A stretch of DNA of 64,000 bases from Pelobates cultripes (taxonomy: Eukaryota; Chordata; Amphibia; Anura; Pelobatidae). This document shows positions 57,495-64,000 of this stretch, in pieces; positions within the stretch are counted from its first letter, which is position 1, and each line of letters opens with the position of its first letter. The stretch is taken from assembly GCA_933207985.1 (NCBI GenBank), contig OW240912.1, positions 107,368,372-107,432,371 on the forward strand. The letters are read 5' to 3'. The position numbers and the translations under genes are program-made. The notes under the pieces are model-generated. The model saw only the letters and a list, made by a program, of their open reading frames with translations. It made no database searches and was not told the DNA's origin.

Positions 57495-59300
57495 TTGCCA
57501 GCTGACGTTATTTTGGGCAACGACCTGGGGGAGCTAACTTCAGCATTTGTTCCTCAGTCCACCATACAGGAAGCCTACCCGATTGTGATCCGGCAACAGG
57601 CCCGCACCACAGCATCGCCTAACCACTCTGAGGCTCAGGTAAGCAATGACCCCCCCATGCCCACTGTCATGCCATGGGCAAACCCCCTAGAGTTTGGAAC
57701 GCAAGTGGCCCTAGACCCCTCTCTGCAGGTATACAAAGACCGTATAGATAAAGATCAGGCAGGATTAGAAGGGGAAAGGTATATCTGGGACAAAGGACTA
57801 CTGTACCGTCATGCAGAAAAAGTAGTGTCCGGATCTATACCTTTACTCATCAAACAATTAATAGTGCCTCGAAAGTATAGGTTAGAACTATTACGTATCG
57901 CCCATGATATTCCCCTGTCTGGGCACTTAGGAATCAGCCGTACTAAACACAGGCTGACCCAGAACTTCTTTTGGCCAGGTATTTCACAGGACGTTAAACG
58001 ATATTGCCAGACCTGTGATAACTGCCAAAGAGTAGGGAAGAGGGGAGACCGATACAAAGCTCGTCTCCGGTCTCTGCCCATAATTGAGGAACCCTTCAGT
58101 AGGGTGTCAGTAGATATTATAGGACCACTAGCCAAGCCCAGCCCTTCCGGCAAGAAATATGTCTTGACCGTGGTGGATTATGCCACCGGATACCCTGAGG
58201 CAGTAGCCCTGACAAACGTACATGCGGAAACAGTAGCAGAGGCTCTGATGCGAATATTCTCCCATGTAGGATTTCCCTGGGAGATTATTTCGGATAGGGG
58301 CACTCAGTTTACCGCTGAAGTAACGCATCAGCTCTGGAAAATATGTGGGGTACAACAAATCTTGAACTCCGCTTATCACCCCCAGTCCAATGGGCTCTGT
58401 GAACGGTTTAACGGAACACTTAAACAGATGATCCGTTCGTTCATAGACACTCAGAAGGACTGGGAAAGGTTTCTACCCCACTTGTTATTTGCTTATAGGG
58501 AAGTACCCCAAGAATCCACCGGGTTCTCTCCGTTCGAATTGTTATTCGGGAGGAGAGTGAGGGGCCTCCTCAATTTAATCCGGGAACACTGGGAGGGAGA
58601 AGGGACTATTAACGGCACCCCCATCGTACCTTATGTGCTAGAATTCAGGGAACGCCTGGAGATGCTGACCCAGACCGTACGAGACAATCTCCAGGTAGCC
58701 CAGCAACAACAGCGCAGATGGTATGATAAGGGAGCCAGAGACCGCAGCTTTCATATGGGGCAAGAAGTACTTATCTTGCGACCAGTCCACAAAGATAAGC
58801 TGCAGGCTTCCTTGCAGGGCCCATACAAGGTGGTAGAACAGATCTGTGATACCACCTATGTGATTGGCCTGGTCACAGGCGCGGGAGGCAAACGCATGCT
58901 CCATGTGAACATGTTCAAGCCATACCACGAGCACACCGAAGAGGTAACCGCGATCTGTGCCCCTGCCACCGAGGACTTTGATAATTTGCCACTCCCAGAT
59001 CTCCTAGACCAAGAGGGCCAGAGCAGAGATCTGGGAGAAGTACAGTTAGGAGAGTGGTTAAACCCCCAGGAGCGAACCCAAGTGCAAAGGCTAATACAGG
59101 TAAAGGGAGCCACATTTTCCAATCTACCCGGCTATACCCCGTTAGCCACGCACAAGGTAGAAACCCTAGATAAGACTCCTCTTTGCCAAACTCCTTACCT
59201 CATACCAGAAGCCATCAAAGAAAGTATGCGGAAGGAGATTGAGGAAATGCTACAGTTAGGGGTGATAGAACACTCTGACAGCCCCTGGGCCTCCCCCTAG
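57495..59300 (+). CDS. Gypsy polyprotein segment: integrase followed by start of reverse transcriptase (601 codons)
   Basis: An open stretch of the pol polyprotein; it opens after a stop at 57489-57491 and the first codon is TTG, so no independent start is claimed. Residues about 1-25 are the end of the protease (DVILGNDLGELTSAF). The integrase zinc-binding HHCC region uses His137, His144, Cys174 and Cys177. The catalytic core has Asp207 (SVDIIGP), Asp267 (ISDRGTQF) and Glu303 (LCERFNG); 35 residues separate the last two, a complete DD35E triad. The GPY/F module is at about 441-475 (QGPYKVVEQ, MLHVNMFKPYH). Residues about 545-601 are already the N-terminal reverse-transcriptase region (PYLIPEAIKESMRKEIEEML, GVIEHSDSPWASP). 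The frame ends at 59300 through what looks like a one-base deletion. Integrase before reverse transcriptase is the order of Gmr1-type elements, not of ordinary gypsy. Confidence 0.9.
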   Translation: MPADVILGNDLGELTSAFVPQSTIQEAYPIVIRQQARTTASPNHSEAQVSNDPPMPTVMPWANPLEFGTQVALDPSLQVYKDRIDKDQAGLEGERYIWDKGLLYRHAEKVVSGSIPLLIKQLIVPRKYRLELLRIAHDIPLSGHLGISRTKHRLTQNFFWPGISQDVKRYCQTCDNCQRVGKRGDRYKARLRSLPIIEEPFSRVSVDIIGPLAKPSPSGKKYVLTVVDYATGYPEAVALTNVHAETVAEALMRIFSHVGFPWEIISDRGTQFTAEVTHQLWKICGVQQILNSAYHPQSNGLCERFNGTLKQMIRSFIDTQKDWERFLPHLLFAYREVPQESTGFSPFELLFGRRVRGLLNLIREHWEGEGTINGTPIVPYVLEFRERLEMLTQTVRDNLQVAQQQQRRWYDKGARDRSFHMGQEVLILRPVHKDKLQASLQGPYKVVEQICDTTYVIGLVTGAGGKRMLHVNMFKPYHEHTEEVTAICAPATEDFDNLPLPDLLDQEGQSRDLGEVQLGEWLNPQERTQVQRLIQVKGATFSNLPGYTPLATHKVETLDKTPLCQTPYLIPEAIKESMRKEIEEMLQLGVIEHSDSPWASP

Positions 59301-59344
59301 TACTAGTACCGAAATGGAACGGGACGACCCGTTTTGTGTATATG

Positions 59345-60510
59345 GGACAACCCGTTTTTTTTTTGACACTGTTGCACATAGAAGGCTTATCAATAAACTG
59401 CAATCTTTAAGTTTGGATTCAAATATTGTTGAATGGGTAAGGCAGTGGCTGAGTGACAGGCAACAGAGGGTTATATTTAATGGAATATATTCAAAGCTTG
59501 GACTTGTCACCAGTGGGGTACCTCAGGGATCTGTACTTGGACCCATTCTCTTTAATATTTTTATTAGTGATATTGCAGAAGGTCTTGATGGTAAGGTATG
59601 TCTTTTTGCTGATGATACTAAGATATGTAACAGGGTTGATGTTCCAGGAGGGATAAGCCAAATGACAAATGATTAAGGTAAACTTGAAAAATGTTCAGAA
59701 TTGTGGCAACTGACATTTAATGTGGATAAGTGCAAGATAATGCATCTTGGACGTAAAAACCCAAGGGCAGAGTACAGAATATTTGATAGAGTCCTAACCT
59801 CAACATATGAGGAAAGGGATTTAGGGGTGATTATTTCTGATGACTTAAAGGTAGGCAGACAATGTAATAGAGCAGCAGGAAATGCTAGTAGAATGCTTGG
59901 TTGTATAGGGAGAGGTATTAGCAGTAGAAAGAGGGAAGTGCTCATGCCATTGTACAGAACACTGGTGAGACCTCACTTGGAGTATTGTACACAGTACTGG
60001 AGACCGTATCTTCAGAAAGATATTGATACCTTAGAGAGGGTTCAGAGAAGGGCTACTAAACTGGTTCATGGATTGCGGGATAAAACTTACCAGGAAAGGT
60101 TAAAGGATCTTAACATGTATAGCTTGGAGGAAAGACGAGACAGGGGGGATATGATAGAAACATTTAAATATATAAAGGGAATCAACACAGTAAAGGAGGA
60201 GACTATATTTAAAAGAAGAAAAACTACCACAACAAGAGGACATAGTCTTAAATTAGAGGGACAAAGGTTTAAAAATAATATCAGGAAGTATTACTTTACT
60301 GAGAGGGTAGTGGATGCATGGAATAGCCTTCCAGCTGAAGTGGTAGAGGTTAACACAGTAAAGGAGTTTAAGCATGCGTGGGATAGGCATAAGGCTATCC
60401 TAACTATAAGATAAGACTAGGGAGTAATGAAAGTATTTAGAAAATTGGGCAGACTAGATGGGCCGAATGGTTCTTATCTGCCGTCACATTCTGTTTCTAT
60501 GTTTCTATGT
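59345..60510 (+). pseudogene. CR1-like LINE inserted in gypsy reverse transcriptase
   Basis: 5'-truncated non-LTR retrotransposon. The frame from about 59360 to 60414 encodes the reverse transcriptase from FDTVAHRRLINKL through GVPQGSVLGPILFNIFISDI, the catalytic FADDTKI box (about 59608-59628) and the C-terminal region ([52 protein letters not shown]). Only one in-frame stop (TAA, 59674-59676) interrupts it, at a position where TTA (Leu) is expected. The 3' end has TTTCTATG octamers. The left junction, near 59345-59360, is blurred by a short duplication. Removing it rejoins gypsy codons FCV and DYRRLND. Confidence 0.9.
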
Positions 60511-60896
60511 TACTACCGGAGGCTCAACGATAAGACGACCTCGGATGCCTACCCTATGCCCCTGATAGATGAGCTCCTAGACAAAATGGCCAGGGGCCGG
60601 TACCTCACCATGCATTTGTCACCCTGTTTGGCCTGTATCAGCTCAAGGTCATTCCATTCGGGATGAAAAATGCCTCGGCTACCTTCCAGAGGATGGTAGA
60701 TCGGTTATTGGATGGGTTCCAGGAGTACGCGTGCGCATATTTGGATGATATCGCCATTTTCAGCTACTCCTGGCCCGAGCACCTGACCCACATAGGACCC
60801 GTACTAGACCGGATAAGGGAAGCCGGGCTGACCCTCATACCCAGCAAATGTCATATAGGGATGGCAGAGGTTCAGTACCTAGGACACAGGGTAGGA
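60511..60896 (+). pseudogene. Gypsy reverse transcriptase, continued and truncated
   Basis: Continues the reverse transcriptase: YRRLNDKTTSDAYPMPLIDE, then KMARGRYLT, a deletion near 60612 that removes the first catalytic Asp region, then LFGLYQLKVIPFGMKNASA, the intact YLDDIAIFS box (about 60739-60765) and VQYLGHRVG. It ends abruptly at about 60896-60902; RNase H and the 3' LTR are missing. Non-functional. Confidence 0.9.
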
Positions 60897-61038
60897 TTAT
60901 GCATCCATCAACTCCGAAGTTCCTCTGGTTTCTCAGAAAATACAGTGTTTATATGAGAAAGGCTGCAGGGAACTGTAGTTCTCACCTGGACAACTTCATT
61001 AAGCTGAAGTTGTTCAGGTGACTATAGTGTCCCTTTAA
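60897..61038. mobile_element. TTAA MITE family A, right part
   Basis: Resumes at the sequence corresponding to about 43847 in the complete copy and ends GTGTCCCTTTAA. About 340 bp of the MITE between the gypsy insertion point (equivalent to 43511) and this point is missing. Confidence 0.9.
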
Positions 61039-61114
61039 CCCCTTAAGGACACATGACATGTCTGACATGTCATGATTCCCTTTTATTCCAGAGGTTTGGT
61101 CCTTAAGGGGTTAA
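61035..61114. mobile_element. 80-bp palindromic MITE (TTAACCCCTTAAGG ends)
   Basis: Starts TTAACCCCTTAAGGAC and ends GTCCTTAAGGGGTTAA, with internal ACATGACATGTC repeats. It shares its first TTAA with the end of the family A MITE, so it inserted into that TTAA. Confidence 0.88.
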
Positions 61115-62317
61115 ATATGCCTATAAAGTATAGAGTGCCAACTCACACCTTATTGAGCTGCTAAGAGCTCTGCTGTTATTTGCCTGCACGGTATTATCCA
61201 TAGATGGCAGTTGTCTTTTAGTTTATAGTGAAATTTTTTTTTTTGTTTCTTTTAAGTCTGGCTCCGCAAACAGATGTTTAATAAGAAGTATTCTGCCTTT
61301 TCCTCTATATATACACTACATGTGCTGTTAAGCATTTAATCTCCTTGAGTTCAGGCCCGTTACAGTAGCTAAATTGACCCTCTATTCACTGGTTTAAAGT
61401 GTTGAAGTTGATTTTTTTATTTTCTATAACCGATTTCCATAACTCAAAAAAATTAGGAATTGTTCCATATTGTAATATGTTAATAATTGATGCCGAAACT
61501 GATTTTAATATTGACCTTGCTGTAGGACTGTAATATATCTCAATAAAAATTCAAATAAAACAAAAAAACACTATTGTTTGCATTAAATATATTTCAAATA
61601 TATGTAAACTGATATGTATATTTAATATCAGTTCAGTTTATTAATTTTACTTAATATTTATGCTTAACTTGGGCATTTATAAAGGGAACATTATAACAGG
61701 TGCTATTTTGTGTGCAAAGCACTAAATGTTGAGAGACCTTTTTTTGGTTTCTGTGGTAATTGTTCCTTTTTTAAACACCTTTTGTGCTTAAATCTCCCCC
61801 CAGTCCAGTTTACAATGGCTGTCATCATAGGTGCCATTGTAGATATTGTCATCATAGCACAAACTGCTCAATCTAACAAAGTTGGGTAAATGCTCCTTTA
61901 AAATAGTATGAAAAAGGCAGCCTATTAAACTCTACAAAAATACCCTCTGCATTAGGATGAAGAGCACAGTCTAGGATACTAATGAAATTGTTCCTTCTAT
62001 AATGCTATAAAGAAGACAATTTGAATTCCACATATCCCTCTAAAATAGGGACTCAATCATGGGAATGTTCCCTCTATAATGGTGTAGTCTCATATAATTA
62101 TGCTTTTTTTTAATGATTTGATAAATGATATATATATTAGTGGATATTTTCTCTCATAATGGTATAGCGAGCTTAGTCCAAAAAACATATGCAAACTTTC
62201 CATCTATAATGGCTCGAGGTGGACAATCTAACTCAGGAAAAATCCCAATAGGGATGTGTGAAAGGGCTGTTTGATATGCGTGGGACAAATATCTCTCTAT
62301 AATGGTATAAGGAGCCT
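61115..62317. other. No gene; possible LINE 3' end near 61500-61572
   Basis: 61525-61572 (TCTCAATAAAAATTCAAATA then A-rich) looks like a retroposon 3' end. The rest is AT-rich without recognisable coding. Confidence 0.4.
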
Positions 62318-64000
62318 AGTCTTATAAGGAGCCTAGTCTCCCTGAAGTAAACCCATGTTGTCTCTGATCTTGAAATCCATGTGATTTTAGATTTTCAACA
62401 ATCCTATCCTTTAACATGGTTTCCATTACTTTACCCACTACTGAAGTAAAGCTTACTGGCTTTAATTGCCCGACTCCTCCCTACTACCTTTCTTGTGAAT
62501 GGGCACAACATTTGCTAACTTCCAATCTTTTGGGACTCTTGTTAACAACGATTGGTTAAATAAATCTGTTAATGGTTTTGCTAGAACACCACTAAGCTCT
62601 TTTAATAACTTTGGGTGTATTCCATCAGGCCCCATTGACTTATTTGTCTTTACTTTTGACAGTTGAAATAGAACCTCTTCCTCTGTAAATTCACATGTAA
62701 CAAATGACTAATTTGTCCTTTTTCCTAACTGAGGCCTGTTTCCTTCATGTTCATCTTTAAATACTGAACAAAAGTATTCATTGAGGCAGTCAGCTAGACC
62801 TTTACCCTCTTCTACATACCTTCCTTCTTTTGTTTTCATGTTTTCAATCTAACTAATCCTTGTTTTATTTTATTTTCTCATTTATGTATCTAAAAAATGT
62901 TTTGTCCCCTTTTTTTTACTGACTGTGCTATTTTCTCTTCTGTGTGTGATTTGGAAGCTCTTTTAACTTGCTTAGTCTCTTTCTGTCTAATCCTATAGAT
63001 CTGTCTATCTTCCTCACTCTGGGTTTTTTTATAATTACTAAATGCTAACCTTTTTTTTTTTTACTATTTTGGCCACATCAGCGGAGTACCACAGTGGTTT
63101 CTTACATTTTTTGCTTTTACTGACAAGTCTAATGCAAATTTCTGTTGCCTTCAGCAGTGCAACTTTTAAATAATCCCATTTCTCTTGGACATTTAAACGG
63201 CCCCAGTCTGATAATGACTCCTTTACACATATTCTAATTTTAGAAAAGTCTGTTTTCTGAAGTCTAAAACTTTTGTTTTTGTGTGGTGTGAATCAGTCAC
63301 TGTTCTTATATTAAAACACACTGACTGATCATCACTGGATCCTAAACTTTCGCCTACAATATTATCTGATACCAAATCTCCATTTGTTAACACTAAATCT
63401 TGTATGGCCTCTTTACGAGTTGGCTCCTCAATGACTTGTTTTAGAGACAATCCCAGTAGGGAGTTTAGAATATGTGTGCTCCTGGCACAAGCAGCTATTT
63501 TGGTTTTCCAGTTCACATCAGGAAGATGATAACTTCCCCCTTCATTGTCATTTTAGCTATTTCCTCAACTGGTAGATTATCTAACTCTTCTATTTGTCCT
63601 GGGGGCCTATAAATCACACCTATAAGAGTTACTGTGTGATTACCAAATTCTAACGTAACCCAAATGGACTCTATGTTCAACTCACTAACTTTTATTAGGC
63701 TAGATTTTATGCTATCCTTCACATACAGGGCCACCCCTCCCCTTTCTTGCCTTTCCTGTCTTTTCTATCTAAAGAGTACCCTGGTATTGCTATGTCCCAG
63801 TCATTTTTCTCATTATACCATGTCTCAGTAACAGCGACTAAATCTACATTATTAGTTGCCATTATTATTAAGTTCATGGATCTTATTCCCTAAACTGCGA
63901 GCATTTGTAGACATGACTCTAAGATTATCATTTTTAACACACTTGCTACAGGCACCTTCTGTCCTAGTTTTGAGGGGTAACTGGATTGATGTTTTATCAC
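62318..64000 (-). pseudogene. CR1-like LINE, endonuclease and start of reverse transcriptase, minus strand
   Basis: Reading on the minus strand from the right edge: an APE-type endonuclease with GVIYRPPGQIEELDN (about 63580-63624), a broken GDFN region near 63515-63530, then ARSTHILNSLLGL, IQDLVLTNGDLV and a GSSDDQSV box (about 63320-63343). The last of these is normally GSSDHQSV, so the catalytic His is replaced by Asp. It continues with KPLWYSADVAKIV (about 63060-63100) and, near 62340-62450, a reverse-transcriptase N-terminal region (KVMETMLKDRIVENLKSHGF) that matches CR1-type elements. Frameshifts and stops between 62460 and 63000 show decay. The element starts beyond the right edge and is truncated at about 62318. 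Confidence 0.82.

Noticed and set aside
55574..60896. Endogenous retrovirus
   Set aside because: The GPY/F integrase, lack of an envelope-like frame and RT motifs fit Ty3/gypsy; integrase before RT also argues against a retrovirus.
1..64000. CRISPR array, bacterial operons, phage or plasmid content
   Set aside because: The direct repeats are satellites without spacer-repeat structure, and all coding relics are eukaryotic transposable elements.
1..64000. tRNA, rRNA or snRNA genes
   Set aside because: I looked for B-box-like GGTTCGAATCC, U6-like starts and cloverleaf pairs by eye and found none that hold up; a tRNAscan-SE or Infernal run would be decisive.

Overview
This window reads as a piece of a large, transposon-rich vertebrate genome, most likely an anuran amphibian. 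I infer that from the mix of CR1-like and L2-like LINEs, several Tc1 families, a Ty3/gypsy element with integrase ahead of reverse transcriptase, a tyrosine-recombinase retroelement relic, and many TTAA-flanked MITEs of a kind common in frogs. The host identity is inference; no species can be named. I see no host protein-coding gene, tRNA, rRNA or snRNA gene. Nearly every supportable coding region belongs to a mobile element, and only one of them (a Tc1-like transposase, 20243-21259) looks complete.

Layout. 1-2600 is satellite DNA, fold-backs and hAT-like ends. 4363-5674 is a hAT-like element with an 8-bp target-site duplication (TSD). 8861-9555 is a Tc1 relic, and 9781-10648 a solo LTR. 11026-13195 is a CR1-like LINE relic split by a 1.8-kb TTAA element. 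13484-14833 is a giant inverted repeat. 17331-17931 is a tyrosine-recombinase pseudogene. 17967-22175 is a Penelope-like non-autonomous element with a 17-bp TSD, carrying a hAT-like element (18282-19727) and the intact Tc1 (19867-21478) nested inside it. 26105-26705 and 27507 onward are TTAA MITEs. 29695-31256 and 32694-33010 are Tc1 relics. 33188-39090 is a 5.9-kb non-coding element with about 125-bp inverted ends and two internal satellites. 41851-46042 holds a MITE, an L2 3' end, another MITE, then a solo LTR with a nested hAT-like element. 46085-47770 is a Tc1 pseudogene split by a young CR1 copy. 50539-52635 holds more MITEs. 53418-54411 is a second Penelope-like element with a hammerhead-ribozyme-like motif. 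55450-61038 is a TTAA MITE split by a truncated gypsy element, itself split by CR1. 62318-64000 is a CR1-like LINE on the minus strand running off the right edge.

The most notable systems are: (1) the gypsy element, whose integrase and the start of reverse transcriptase lie in one open frame in the order IN then RT, as in the Gmr1 group rather than ordinary gypsy; (2) hAT-like elements that repeatedly carry the same cargo design, a tandem satellite plus a long GC-rich perfect inverted repeat, including two with different terminal repeats but homologous interiors; (3) Penelope-like elements with hammerhead-like motifs; and (4) the 5.9-kb inverted-end element at 33188-39090. Several exact TSDs and empty-site comparisons inside the window allow the insertions to be ordered in time.
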